64,000 bases of DNA from Nonomuraea sp. NEAU-A123 (GTDB lineage Bacteria > Actinomycetota > Actinomycetes > Streptosporangiales > Streptosporangiaceae). Location: positions 1 through 64,000 of the forward strand of contig NZ_JAHFZZ010000013.1 of assembly GCF_018603905.1 (NCBI RefSeq), read 5' to 3'. The notes below the pieces were generated by a model, which saw only the letters and a program-made list of their open reading frames with translations, ran no database searches and was not told the origin of the DNA. Made by a program: the position numbers and the translations under genes. Below, in pieces: positions 43,390-52,598 of this stretch (its first letter is position 1; every line of letters begins with the position of its first letter).

Positions 43390-44586
43390 ATGATCCGCGA
43401 CTTGAGGATTGCCCGCTATGGGGCAGTTCTTACTTTTGTTCTGGCCGGACTGCTGGTGGGCACGATGACCGTGCGCATCCCGGCGCTGACCGACAAGCTC
43501 GGCCTGTCCGAGTCGGCGGTCGGCGTGGTCCTGCTCGCGTGGGGCGTGGGCGCCTTGATCACCATGCAGTCCATGCGCCGGATCATGGCCCGCGCGGGCA
43601 GCAAGACGATCCTGCGGATCGGCGGCCCGCTCACGGCGCTCGGCCTGGTGGGCGTGGCCTTCGCGCCGAACCTCCCGCTGCTGCTGGCCGCGTCCGCGTT
43701 CTTCGGCATGGCGTTCGGCATGGTGGACATCGCGATGAACGCGCAGGGATCCGCCGTCGAGCGGGCCTACGGGCGCCCGCTGCTGAACGGCATGCACGCG
43801 GGCTGGTGCGTGGGCGCGATCTCGGCGGGCGCCATGGGCAGCCTGTCGATCGCCCTTGGCCTGTCGTTCACCGCCAACGTGGCGCTGGTCGGCCTGGTCT
43901 CGCTGCCGGTGGCGGTCCTGCTGGGCCGCACCTACCTGCCTGAGCCCCCGGCCGCGCGGACCACCGCCAAGGCGGCACGCCGCCTGCCCCCGGTCGTCTA
44001 CCTGCTCGGCGCCATCATGTTCTTCGCGTTCATGGTGGAGGGCACGGTCGCCGACTGGAACGGGTTGTTCATGCGCGACACCCTGGGCGCGCCGGAGGCG
44101 CTGGCCGCGCTCGGCTACCCCGTCTTCGAGGTGGGCATGCTGGTCGCCAGGCTCACCGGCGACAGGCTGGGGTCCAGGTTCGGGGTGCGCGGCATCATGA
44201 CCGCCTCCGGCGTGGCCACCGCGGGGTTCTTCGCCGTCGTGCTGGTCGCGCCCGCGCCGCTGGTGGCGGTGGTGACGATGTTCTTCGTCGGCCTCGGCGT
44301 GGCCACGATCTCGCCGATGACGCTCTCGCTGGCCGGCACTGCCACCGACAACCCCGGTCCGGCGATCGCCCAGGCCGGTGCCATGGGCTACGCGGGACTG
44401 CTGCTCGGCCCCGTGGTGATCGGCTTCCTGACGGACGTCACGTCACTGCGTGCCGCGCTGGGGATCGCCGTCGTGCTGGGTGTGGCGATCGCGGTGGCCG
44501 CCCGCTTCCTGCCGCGTCAGGAGCCCACGTCGGTCACGGTCTGGCCGGCCGTCGAGGATGCGGCCAGGGAGCCCGCCCACGCCTGA
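43390..44586 (+). CDS. MFS transporter
   Basis: The 398-residue protein has twelve membrane helices of the major facilitator fold. The conserved loop between helices two and three is MRRIMARAGSKTILRIGG; VEGTVADWNGLFMRD and AGAMGYAGLLLGPVVIGF recall the fucose-permease-like branch. It likely exports a drug or metabolite by proton antiport under control of the TetR regulator just upstream. A weak GAGG precedes ATG 43390. Confidence 0.9.
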   Translation: MIRDLRIARYGAVLTFVLAGLLVGTMTVRIPALTDKLGLSESAVGVVLLAWGVGALITMQSMRRIMARAGSKTILRIGGPLTALGLVGVAFAPNLPLLLAASAFFGMAFGMVDIAMNAQGSAVERAYGRPLLNGMHAGWCVGAISAGAMGSLSIALGLSFTANVALVGLVSLPVAVLLGRTYLPEPPAARTTAKAARRLPPVVYLLGAIMFFAFMVEGTVADWNGLFMRDTLGAPEALAALGYPVFEVGMLVARLTGDRLGSRFGVRGIMTASGVATAGFFAVVLVAPAPLVAVVTMFFVGLGVATISPMTLSLAGTATDNPGPAIAQAGAMGYAGLLLGPVVIGFLTDVTSLRAALGIAVVLGVAIAVAARFLPRQEPTSVTVWPAVEDAAREPAHA

Positions 44587-44663
44587 CACCGGGACATTTG
44601 TCCTGGTTCAGTGGCTGACATTCTGCACTGCCCCGATCCGCAGATCAGTGCCAGGCTGAGCCC

Positions 44664-45338
44664 ATGGTCAAACCGATCGCCACCGCCGCGGTGCTCGTCG
44701 TCACCGCCGTGCCGAGTGTGCTCCAGTTCTTCCTCCCCGGACTGGAGCCCGCACTCATGCGCGACCCGGCGGCCATCGGCGCCGGGGAATGGTGGCGGCC
44801 CGCGACCTCCCTCGTCGTCCAGGACGGCGGCGTGCTCGGCACGCTGGTCAACCTGGCGTTCCTGGCGGTGCTCGGCTACCTCACCGAGCGCTCGCTCGGG
44901 CCCGCCCGCTGGCTCATCCTGTACGGCGCGGGCGCCGTGGCCGGGCAGACGGCCGGATACCTGTTCAACGACCCGGGAGCCGGGAACTCGATCGCCCTGT
45001 GCGGCCTGGCCGCGGGCCTGGCCCTGGCCTGCGAGGGAACGCTGGAGCGCTCCGTGGGCGCCTTCTACGCGGTGACACTGGCCGCGTACGCCCTCGCGCC
45101 GTCCGGCGGCACCTGGGGCTGGGTGGTGACGGTGGCGCTCACCGTGGCCGGGTTCCAGTTGGTGGTCCACCGCGAGCGACTGCCCGTGCGGCTCTTCCCC
45201 GTCGTCCTCACGGTCGTCGGCGTCACGCTCACCGCCCTCGCCGACCTCCACGGCGTGGCCCTGCTGGGTGGCATGATCGCGGCATGGGCCCTGACCGCAA
45301 AGTCCCGTTCGACCTCACGGCCTACGTCGCTCGCGTGA
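44664..45338 (+). CDS. Rhomboid-like intramembrane protein
   Basis: The 224-residue protein has six or seven membrane helices arranged as in rhomboid serine proteases. The fourth-helix region reads AGNSIALCGLAAG, with Ser in the position of the usual GxSG nucleophile but with Ile after it. A later helix has DLHGVALLGGM, offering the partner His. The usual HxxxN motif is not evident (WWRPATSLVV in its place). It may be a diverged protease or an inactive rhomboid. The end of the frame overlaps a HIT-gene remnant in another frame, so the C-terminus may not be original. Confidence 0.7.
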   Translation: MVKPIATAAVLVVTAVPSVLQFFLPGLEPALMRDPAAIGAGEWWRPATSLVVQDGGVLGTLVNLAFLAVLGYLTERSLGPARWLILYGAGAVAGQTAGYLFNDPGAGNSIALCGLAAGLALACEGTLERSVGAFYAVTLAAYALAPSGGTWGWVVTVALTVAGFQLVVHRERLPVRLFPVVLTVVGVTLTALADLHGVALLGGMIAAWALTAKSRSTSRPTSLA

Positions 45339-45403
45339 AGAACGGGCAGCGCTTCATCTGCGCCCTCGCGGCGCGGATCCGGGAGGCGCTCGGCGGGGTG
45401 TGA
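45284..45403 (+). pseudogene. Remnant of a HIT-family hydrolase gene (N-terminal part only)
   Basis: A 39-codon frame from ATG 45284 reads PFDLTAYVARVKNGQRFICA, which closely resembles the N-terminus of actinobacterial HIT-family proteins (FDL-AY-ARV--G-CF-CA). The rest of the protein, including the HxHxH catalytic motif, is missing. After LAAR the frame switches to an unrelated tail (IREALGGV) and stops. The start overlaps the end of the rhomboid-like gene by 55 bases. It appears to be one side of a deletion junction. Confidence 0.6.
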
Positions 45404-45526
45404 TCTGGAAGTTCTCTGTGGATTTCGGCTGGGCCTCGCGGTGATCCGCTGCTCGGGGGATCGGGCTCACAGAAACCTCACAGATCTCCTCAGAAGCCCT
45501 CCATCCCGGCGTACGACGCTGGCCGC

Positions 45527-46426
45527 ATGATCCAGCTCAACGGACTGACGAAACGCTACGGCGAGGTGCTCGCCGTGGACGACCTCACCTTCACCGTACG
45601 ACCCGGCCTGGTCACCGGCTTCCTCGGCCCGAACGGTGCCGGCAAATCCACCACGATGCGGATGATCCTCGGCCTCGACCTGCCCACCTCGGGCTCGGTC
45701 ACCGTCAACGGGCGCGCGTACCGCGACCTGCCCCAGCCGCTGCGGGAGGTGGGGGCGCTGCTGGAGGCGCAGGCCGTGCACCCGCACCGCAGCGCCTACA
45801 ACCACCTGCGCTACCTGGCGCAGACCAACGGGATCCATGACCGGCGCGTGGCCGAGGTGCTCGACCTGGTCGGGCTCACGGACGCGGCCGGGCGGCGGGC
45901 GGGGGCGTTCTCCCTGGGCATGAGCCAGCGGCTCGGCATCGCGGCCGCCCTGCTCGGCGATCCGCCGGTGCTGCTGTTCGACGAGCCGGTGAACGGGCTG
46001 GACCCCGAGGGCGTCCTGTGGATCCGCACGCTGATGCGCGGGCTGGCCGCCGAAGGGCGCACGGTGCTGGTCTCCAGCCACCTGATGGGCGAGATGGCGC
46101 TGACGGCCGACCGGCTGGTGGTCATCGGCAAGGGCAGGCTCATCGCCGACGCGGAGACCGCCACGTTCACCGACACCGGCGAAGGGGTGCTCGTCCGGAC
46201 ACATGAGTCCGCCATGTTCACCCGGCTGCTGGAGCTGGCCGGAGCCCGGGTGCGGGCGGGCATCGACGGCGAGCTGATCGTGACCGGCCTGACCGCGCCC
46301 GACATCGGGCGGCTGGCCGCCACCGAGGCCGTGCCCCTGTTCGAGCTCGCCCCGCGCCGTACCAGCCTGGAGGAGGCCTTCATGGAGCTCACCCGTGACA
46401 GCGTCGAGTACGGAGTGTCCCGATGA
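45527..46426 (+). CDS. ABC transporter ATP-binding protein
   Basis: The 299-residue ATPase has Walker A GPNGAGKST (about residue 37), signature FSLGMSQRLGIAAALLG (near 130), Walker B VLLFDEPVNGLDPEG and the switch His (SSHL). It belongs to the CcmA/drug-exporter type (DrrA-like) with an extra C-terminal domain (about 215-299). Its partner permease gene overlaps it by four bases but is chimeric, so the transporter may be incomplete. Pumps of this type with a linked histidine kinase often respond to cell-envelope antibiotics. Confidence 0.93.
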   Translation: MIQLNGLTKRYGEVLAVDDLTFTVRPGLVTGFLGPNGAGKSTTMRMILGLDLPTSGSVTVNGRAYRDLPQPLREVGALLEAQAVHPHRSAYNHLRYLAQTNGIHDRRVAEVLDLVGLTDAAGRRAGAFSLGMSQRLGIAAALLGDPPVLLFDEPVNGLDPEGVLWIRTLMRGLAAEGRTVLVSSHLMGEMALTADRLVVIGKGRLIADAETATFTDTGEGVLVRTHESAMFTRLLELAGARVRAGIDGELIVTGLTAPDIGRLAATEAVPLFELAPRRTSLEEAFMELTRDSVEYGVSR

Positions 46427-47562
46427 CCGCCGCGGGCGTGCTGCGCGCCGAATGGACCAAGTTCGCCACCATCCGCTCCACGACGATCCTCTCCGTGGCG
46501 ATCGTCGCGCTCTCGACCATGTTCGGCTGGCTGTTCGGCACCGCGAGCGCCCATCAGTACGCCGCCGGCTCGGCACAAGACCGGCTGGACTTCGACCCGA
46601 TGACCCCGGCCGCCCGGGGCCTGTTCATCGTGCAGTTGCTGGTCGCGGGGCTGGGCGCGCTGGTGGCCTCGTCCGAGTACGGCTCGGGCACGATCCGCGC
46701 GAGCGCGGCGGCCGTGGGCCGGCGGCGCCTGCTGACCGCCAAGGCCGGGATGACCGTGCTGGCCGCACTGCCGGTGAGCGTGGCGGCCGTGTGGCTGATG
46801 GTCCTGACCTGCATGGCGACGCTTTCGGCTCGCGGGGCGCCGGCCGTCTGGTTCGGCGACGCCACCGTCATTCGCATCCTGACGCTCGGCCCGCTCGTGC
46901 CCACGTTGCTGGCGCTCTTCGGTCTGGCGCTCGGCTTCCTGATGCGGGCCACGGCCGCCGCCGTGAACGTCAGCACCGGCACGAACGCCGAGGCGGCGCT
47001 GGCCCGCATCGAGAGCGAGTCCGGGCGCCTGGCCCGGCTGGTGGACGACCTGCTGCTGCTCGCCTTCCTCGATGAACCCGAGAGGCTCGATCTGACGCCC
47101 ATGGACCTGCGTACGCTGGCCGCCGACGCGCGGCACGACTTCGCCGCGCTGGACCCGTCCAGGCCGATCGCGTTCACCGGGCCCGGCGACGGACCCGCGG
47201 CGAGCGCTCCGGTGCTGGGCGACGAGGCCAGGCTGCGTCAGGTGGTCAGCAACCTCGTCGGCAACGCCGTCACCCACACGCCCGCGGGCTCCCCGGTCAG
47301 GATCGGCGTCGGCACCGTGGGCGAGCAGGCGGTGCTGGTCATCGAGGACGAGGGGCCGGGGCTCAGCGCCGAGGAGTCGGCCCGCGTCTTCGACCGCTTC
47401 TACCGCGCCGACGGCTCCAGAGCCAGGTCCACCGGTGGGGCGGGACTCGGCCTGGCCATCGTGCGCTCCATCGTCGCCGCCCACGGGGGGCGCGTGGAGG
47501 TCCGCTCCGCGCCGGGGCGGGGAGCGGCCTTCCAGGTCCTGCTCCCCGCCATCGACACATGA
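46423..47562 (+). CDS. Chimera: ABC permease N-terminus fused to a histidine kinase core
   Basis: The 379-residue ORF joins two unrelated proteins in frame. Residues 1 to about 180 are an ABC-2 type permease (VLRAEWTKFATIRST; four to five helices; stops after FLMRATAAAV where more helices are expected). From about 185 the sequence is a kinase: the second half of a dimerisation helix (ARIESESGRLARLVDDLLLLA), N-box NLVGNAVTHTP, DEGPGLS, FDRFYRADGSR and GGAGLGLAIV. The H-box with the phospho-acceptor His, the sensor part and a response regulator are missing. A deletion with breakpoints near 46963-46995 is the simplest origin. ATP binding may survive; phosphotransfer to a partner should not. Confidence 0.85.
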   Translation: MTAAGVLRAEWTKFATIRSTTILSVAIVALSTMFGWLFGTASAHQYAAGSAQDRLDFDPMTPAARGLFIVQLLVAGLGALVASSEYGSGTIRASAAAVGRRRLLTAKAGMTVLAALPVSVAAVWLMVLTCMATLSARGAPAVWFGDATVIRILTLGPLVPTLLALFGLALGFLMRATAAAVNVSTGTNAEAALARIESESGRLARLVDDLLLLAFLDEPERLDLTPMDLRTLAADARHDFAALDPSRPIAFTGPGDGPAASAPVLGDEARLRQVVSNLVGNAVTHTPAGSPVRIGVGTVGEQAVLVIEDEGPGLSAEESARVFDRFYRADGSRARSTGGAGLGLAIVRSIVAAHGGRVEVRSAPGRGAAFQVLLPAIDT

Positions 47563-47565
47563 GAC

Positions 47566-48519
47566 CTACTTGCGCTTGACGACCTCTTCGGTGAGCTGCG
47601 GTACGACCTGGTGCAGGTCGCCCACGACGCCATAGTCGGCGAGCTCGAAGATCGGCGCCTCCGGGTCCTTGTTGATCGCGACGATGGTCTTCGCGGTCTG
47701 CATCCCGGCCCGGTGCTGGATCGCACCGGAGATGCCGGCCGCGATGTAGAGCTGCGGCGACACCGTCTTGCCCGTCTGGCCCACCTGGAACTGGTGCGGG
47801 TACCAGCCGGCGTCCGTGGCGGCGCGCGAGGCGCCCACGGCCGCGCCCAGGGCGTCGGCCAGGCCCTCGATGACCGAGAAGTTCTCGGCCGAGCCGACGC
47901 CACGGCCGCCGGAGACCACGATCGCGGCCTCGGTCAGCTCGGGGCGCGCGCCCTTCTCCTGCTTCACCCGCTCGAGGACGCGGGCGGCCCTGGCGGACGC
48001 GGTCAGCGTGACCGACACCTGCTCCTCGGTGCCCGCCCCCGCGGCGGCCACGGGGGCCGTCGAGTTCGGGCGGACGGCGATGATCGGCGTGCCCTTGCTC
48101 ACCTTCGAGCGGACGTTGACGCCGCCGCCGAAGATGGACTGGTCGGCCACGAAGCCCTCGCCCAGGCCCACGGCGTCGGTGATGACGCCCGAGCCGGTCT
48201 TGACCGCGAGCCGGCCGGCGACCTCCTTGCCCTCGGTCGTGGCGGCCACCAGCACGGCGGCGGGCGACTTGTCGGCCACCAGGTGGGCGAGCAGCTCGGC
48301 CTTGGGCGCGACGACGTAGTCCACGATCTCGTCGGCACCGGCGACGTAGATCTTGTCAGCACCGTATTCGGCGAGCCTGGCCTTGGCGTCGTCGGTGATG
48401 CCGGGGCCGGCCCAGACGGCGGCCGGCGTGCCGAGCGAGCGGGCCAGAGTCAGCAGTTCGAGCGTGACCTTCTTGACCTCTCCGTCGACGTGCTCGACGA
48501 GAACGAGAATCTCCGACAT
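47566..48519 (-). CDS. etfA: Electron transfer flavoprotein alpha subunit
   Basis: The 317-residue subunit carries FAD and passes electrons from acyl-CoA dehydrogenases to the membrane. The C-terminal FAD domain shows IVVSGGRGVGSAENF, GASRAATDAGW, GQTGKTVSPQLYIAAGISGA and AINKDPEAPIFELADYG, all diagnostic. It follows etfB with a 21-base gap. It ends three bases from the convergent chimeric gene. Confidence 0.96.
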   Translation of the reverse strand: MSEILVLVEHVDGEVKKVTLELLTLARSLGTPAAVWAGPGITDDAKARLAEYGADKIYVAGADEIVDYVVAPKAELLAHLVADKSPAAVLVAATTEGKEVAGRLAVKTGSGVITDAVGLGEGFVADQSIFGGGVNVRSKVSKGTPIIAVRPNSTAPVAAAGAGTEEQVSVTLTASARAARVLERVKQEKGARPELTEAAIVVSGGRGVGSAENFSVIEGLADALGAAVGASRAATDAGWYPHQFQVGQTGKTVSPQLYIAAGISGAIQHRAGMQTAKTIVAINKDPEAPIFELADYGVVGDLHQVVPQLTEEVVKRK

Positions 48520-48540
48520 ATCAGTTGTTCTCTCCCGGGC

Positions 48541-49320
48541 TCAGATGAACTTCTTGGACGCGAGGAAGTCGGCGGCCTTGGAGCCCCCGTCGCCCTCGTC
48601 CTTGACGATCGTGCCGGCCGCGCGCGGCGGGGCCGCGGCGAAGTCGACGACCTCGGACCAGGCCGCGCCCAGGCCGACCTGGTCGGCCGCGATCTCCGCG
48701 TCGGCGATGGCCAGCGTCTGGACCGGCTTCTTCTTGGCCGCCATGATGCCCTTGAAGGACGGGTAACGCGGGTCGTTGATCTTCTCCACCACGGACACGA
48801 CGGCGGGCAGCTCGGCCGCGACCTTGTCGAACCCATAGTCGGTGATCCGCTCGATCACAATCTGAGAGCCCTCGACCTCGACCTTCTTGGCGAGCGTGAG
48901 CTGCGGCGCGTCCAGGCGCTCGGCCAGCATCGCGGCCAGCACGCCCGTACGCGCGTCGGTCGACTCCGAGCCCAGGATGACCAGGTCGAACCCGATCTTC
49001 TTGAGCACCTGCGCCATCGCGTAGGAGGTCGACAGGGCGTCGGAGCCGTGCAGCGCGTCGTCCGTCAGGTGGACGGCCTTGTCGGCGCCCATGGCCAGGG
49101 CCTTGCGGATGGTCTCGGCGGCCCGGCTCGGCCCCATGGTGAGAACGGTCACCTCACCGCCGTGGGCTTCCTTGAGCTTCAGGGCCTCCTCGACCGCATA
49201 CTCGTCAAGCTCGTTCACCACGCCGTCGACGGCGTCACGGTCGAGCGTCTTGTCATCGGACCGGAGCTTGCGCTCGGTCGCCGTGTCGGGGACCTGCTTC
49301 ACGCAGACGACGATGTTCAT
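48541..49320 (-). CDS. etfB: Electron transfer flavoprotein beta subunit
   Basis: The 259-residue subunit binds AMP and forms a heterodimer with EtfA. It begins MNIVVCVKQVPDTATERKLR and has the recognition-loop region (QLTLAKKVEVEG) and the GVLAAMLAERLDAPQ block. First gene of etfBA. GGGAGG lies about 13 bases before ATG 49320. A promoter-like pair lies about 130 bases upstream. Confidence 0.96.
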   Translation of the reverse strand: MNIVVCVKQVPDTATERKLRSDDKTLDRDAVDGVVNELDEYAVEEALKLKEAHGGEVTVLTMGPSRAAETIRKALAMGADKAVHLTDDALHGSDALSTSYAMAQVLKKIGFDLVILGSESTDARTGVLAAMLAERLDAPQLTLAKKVEVEGSQIVIERITDYGFDKVAAELPAVVSVVEKINDPRYPSFKGIMAAKKKPVQTLAIADAEIAADQVGLGAAWSEVVDFAAAPPRAAGTIVKDEGDGGSKAADFLASKKFI

Positions 49321-49449
49321 GGCCGGTGGACGACCTCCCGTGTTCGCGTACGCCGTCGCTCGGTGCGACCGGCGCCTGATGCATGCTGACAGACTGCCAG
49401 GTGCCCCATGGGGGCGGCGACAGGGGGTGGACTCCCCCCGCCTGCCGCC

Positions 49450-49477
49450 ATGTTACCCATGAGTAGCTTAGGTGCAA
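49450..49477 (-). promoter_or_regulatory. Probable etfBA promoter
   Basis: TTGCAC (49472-49477) and TAACAT (49450-49455) on the minus strand are separated by 16 bases and would give a leader of about 120 bases before etfB. Confidence 0.5.
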
Positions 49478-49536
49478 GCGCGGGGCCCATACCAAAGCAT
49501 CCACCACCCTACCGAACTTTATTCCGTTACCCGGGT

Positions 49537-50766
49537 TCAGGCCGACAGCAGGAAGACGACCCCGACCACCAGCGCCGTCCCGGCGAACAGCGCGAGCGTG
49601 AACGTGCTGAAGAACGTGCTCAGCCCCACACAGAGCCCCGCGGCCCCGAGCATCGCCGCGAAATCGTAAATGATCCGGCTCGTCCTGAGGAGGCGGCGCG
49701 ATAACAGCGCCACCCCCGCGTCGATCACGGCCACCAGCGTGTAGGCGGCCAGCAGGAACAGCGCCACCTCCGGCAGCGGCTCCCGCGCGGCGGCGGACAG
49801 CAGCGCCACGAACAGCCCGGAGCCGATCAGCCAGCGCCTGCGTACCTTCTCCCGGTGCCTGGCCCTGGACTCCTCGACCGGCGGACGGCGCCGCTCCTGG
49901 CCCGGCCGCCATTCGCGGGTCTCCAGGTCGTTCGTCTCGCCCGGCCGGGAGCGCAGGGCGGTGGCGGTGGGCGGGCGGACGGCGTGGTGGGCGCGAGGGA
50001 CGACCTCGACGCCCAGCCGGGCGCAGATCTGCGCGGCCGTCGGCCGCGCGACCGGGTCGGCGGCCAGGCACTCATGCAGCAGCGGGGCCAGCCAGTCCGG
50101 CGCCCCCTCCAGGTCGGCGTCGTGGTGCACGACACGGTAGGCGACCGCCGACGCCGGCCCCTGCCCGTACGGCTGGCGTCCCGTGGCCGCGTAGGCCAGC
50201 GTGGCCCCGAACGAGAACACGTCGGCCGCCATCCCCGACTCCTTGCCCTCCAGCACCTCGGGCGCCAGATAGCCGGGCGTGCCCACCACGGCTCCCGAGG
50301 CCGTCACCGAGAGCGAGTCGAGCGCGCTGGCGATGCCGAAGTCGATGACGACCGGCTCGCCCTCGGCCATCATCACGTTGGCCGGCTTCAGATCCCGGTG
50401 CACGACGCCCGCCTCGTGCATGGCCAGCAGCGCGTCGGCCAGCCCGGAAGCCAGCAGCCGCAGCTCGGCCACCGGCGTGGGGACCGCGCTGAGCGGCCTG
50501 CCCTGGACGTAGCGGGTCACCAGATAGGGCTCGGCCACGTCGAGTGAGGCGTCGAGCACCTCGGCCACGTGCGGCCCGCCCACCAGCCGCATGGTCTCCA
50601 CCTCGCGGGCCAGCCGGGCCAGCGCGCCGCTGTCGGCTGTCACGTGCGGGTGCAGGACCTTGACCGCGACCGTACGGCCCTCGGGGTCGAGCGCCAGGTG
50701 CACCACGCCGAACCCGCCCGCTCCGAGCCGGGAGAGTAACTGATACGGGCCCAGCTTCTGGCTCAT
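49537..50766 (-). CDS. Membrane Ser/Thr protein kinase
   Basis: The 409-residue protein has a PknB-type kinase domain (residues 1-265): glycine loop GAGGFGVV, ATP Lys in VAVKVL, catalytic HRDLKPANV, DFGIA, and GTPGYLAPEV. A linker of about 60 residues leads to four membrane helices (about 305-409). It is the last and shortest of three tandem paralogous kinases on this strand and starts 34 bases after the previous one ends. No extracellular sensor domain is present, so the membrane part itself may sense. Confidence 0.93.
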   Translation of the reverse strand: MSQKLGPYQLLSRLGAGGFGVVHLALDPEGRTVAVKVLHPHVTADSGALARLAREVETMRLVGGPHVAEVLDASLDVAEPYLVTRYVQGRPLSAVPTPVAELRLLASGLADALLAMHEAGVVHRDLKPANVMMAEGEPVVIDFGIASALDSLSVTASGAVVGTPGYLAPEVLEGKESGMAADVFSFGATLAYAATGRQPYGQGPASAVAYRVVHHDADLEGAPDWLAPLLHECLAADPVARPTAAQICARLGVEVVPRAHHAVRPPTATALRSRPGETNDLETREWRPGQERRRPPVEESRARHREKVRRRWLIGSGLFVALLSAAAREPLPEVALFLLAAYTLVAVIDAGVALLSRRLLRTSRIIYDFAAMLGAAGLCVGLSTFFSTFTLALFAGTALVVGVVFLLSA

Positions 50767-50800
50767 ACCCCTTTTCTCCCCCCGGAGCGGGCCAAGACAC

Positions 50801-52582
50801 TTACGACCAGGGTGACAGGAATCCCATTCCCACGCCGTCGAGCAGACTGTCGATCAGGCCGGTGATCAACCCCATCGTGCTGTGCCGTGCCTGGCTGGTC
50901 AGCTGGTCGATCACCGTCTCCGGAGCCTGCCAGGGCGCCCACGTCGGGTTCTGGCCCATCGCGAACATCACCGCGAGCAGCGCGGCCGTACCGACGATCA
51001 GGGCGGCGACCAGGGCCGCGCCGGGAGTGCGCAGGATGCCGGTGAGCGAGCGCGTGACCGCCTTGCGCGGCGCGCCGCCACCCGGCAGCACGAACAGCCC
51101 GGCCGAGAAGGCGCCCGCGCCGTAGGCGGCGGCGTCGTTGACGCTCATCCCGCCACCCCAGCGCAGCACGCCCCAGACGCAGACACCGAACATCAGCGAC
51201 AGCGGCACGTGGACCAGCGTCACGAGCGCGGCCTTGACCAGCGCCCACGGCGTGCCGACCAGGACGAGCAGCGGGTCGGCCGCGCTGCTCCCGCGCACCT
51301 GCCGGCGCTTGACCATGTCGCCGAAGAGGTATTCGCCGACCCGCAGCACCAGTGCCAGCGCGACGGCCACCGCGCTCACCGCGACGGGCAGCATGACCGC
51401 CAGCGCGGTCAGCGTGACCAGCAGCAGCAGACCGACGAACTGGCTGCCGACCAGATAACGCTTGCGCTCGGCCGGCGGCGAGTAAGGGGGCGGCTGCTCC
51501 CGCCGACCCGCCTGGGTGGGCTGGTAGGCGGGCGGATGGGTGGGCGGCGCCGGGTAACCGGCGACCCGCTGGTCGACGCGCGGGGCCGGGTGCCTGTCCG
51601 GCATCGGCGCCGGGACGTAGGGCGGCGGCTTCACCTCGCGCGGCGGCGCGGGCGACGGCGCGGGCGGGCTGCCGTAGGTGACCGGCGGCAGCACGTCGGC
51701 GTAGTTGTCCATGACCCGCGTCCGGTTGCCCATCCGCTTGGTGCCGGTCGGCCCGTCGGACGGCGTCTCGTGGAATGAGGTCACCGTCGGGTCCAGCGAC
51801 CTGGCCATCCGCAGGAGTTCCTGGGCGCTGGGCCGGGTGCCGGGCTCGACGCGCAGTGCGCGGCTCAGCCAGCCGCGCAGCCAGGCGGGCGCCTTGTCGA
51901 TCTGCGCGCGCCCTTCCATGATGTTGAAGCAGACCGCCTCGAACGTGCCCGTGCCGAACGGCGGCGCGCCCGTCGCGGCGAAGAACACCGTGGAGGCCAG
52001 CGCGTGCACGTCGGCCGCCTGGGTGATCTCCGAGTCGCGGATGATCTCGGGCGCCAGGTAACCGGGCGTGCCGACGAACATCCCCGTCTGGGTCAGCCTG
52101 GTGGCGTTGACCAGGTGCGCGATGCCGAAGTCGATGACCAGCGGCTCGCCGTTGACCAACATGACGTTGGACGGCTTGAAGTCGCGGTGGATCACCTCGG
52201 CCGCGTGGATGGCCACCAGCGCCTGGCACAGGCCCTGGGTCAGCCTGATGATCTGCCGCGCCTCCAGCGCGCCCTCCGCCAGCACGGTCTCCTCGAGCGT
52301 GCGGCCGGGCGCGAAGCGGGTCACGACGTACGGCTGACCGCCGACGAGCTCGGCGTCGACCACTTCGGCCACGTACGGGCTGCGTACCCGGCGCATGGTC
52401 TCGACCTCGCGCGTCAGCCGGTCCCGAGCCTTCAGGTCGGCCGCCACGTGCGGGTGCAGCACCTTGATGGCCACCTCGCGGCCCTCAGAGTCGAGGCCCA
52501 GGTGGACCACGCCCATGCCACCCTCGCCGATCTTCCTGACCAGCCGATAGGGGCCGAGACGTTCCGGCGCCTGGGTGCTCAT
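50801..52582 (-). CDS. Membrane Ser/Thr protein kinase
   Basis: The 593-residue kinase has glycine loop GEGGMGVV, VAIKVL, HRDFKPSNV, DFGIA and GTPGYLAPEI in residues 1-265. A Pro/Gln-rich linker follows (about 275-370), then about six membrane helices and a short C-terminus (LDGVGMGFLSPWS). ATG 52582 aligns the N-terminus with its neighbours. It is the middle member of the tandem trio and lies 16 bases after the upstream kinase. Targets are unknown. Confidence 0.93.
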   Translation of the reverse strand: MSTQAPERLGPYRLVRKIGEGGMGVVHLGLDSEGREVAIKVLHPHVAADLKARDRLTREVETMRRVRSPYVAEVVDAELVGGQPYVVTRFAPGRTLEETVLAEGALEARQIIRLTQGLCQALVAIHAAEVIHRDFKPSNVMLVNGEPLVIDFGIAHLVNATRLTQTGMFVGTPGYLAPEIIRDSEITQAADVHALASTVFFAATGAPPFGTGTFEAVCFNIMEGRAQIDKAPAWLRGWLSRALRVEPGTRPSAQELLRMARSLDPTVTSFHETPSDGPTGTKRMGNRTRVMDNYADVLPPVTYGSPPAPSPAPPREVKPPPYVPAPMPDRHPAPRVDQRVAGYPAPPTHPPAYQPTQAGRREQPPPYSPPAERKRYLVGSQFVGLLLLVTLTALAVMLPVAVSAVAVALALVLRVGEYLFGDMVKRRQVRGSSAADPLLVLVGTPWALVKAALVTLVHVPLSLMFGVCVWGVLRWGGGMSVNDAAAYGAGAFSAGLFVLPGGGAPRKAVTRSLTGILRTPGAALVAALIVGTAALLAVMFAMGQNPTWAPWQAPETVIDQLTSQARHSTMGLITGLIDSLLDGVGMGFLSPWS

Positions 52583-52598
52583 CGCCACCGTCCCAGCA

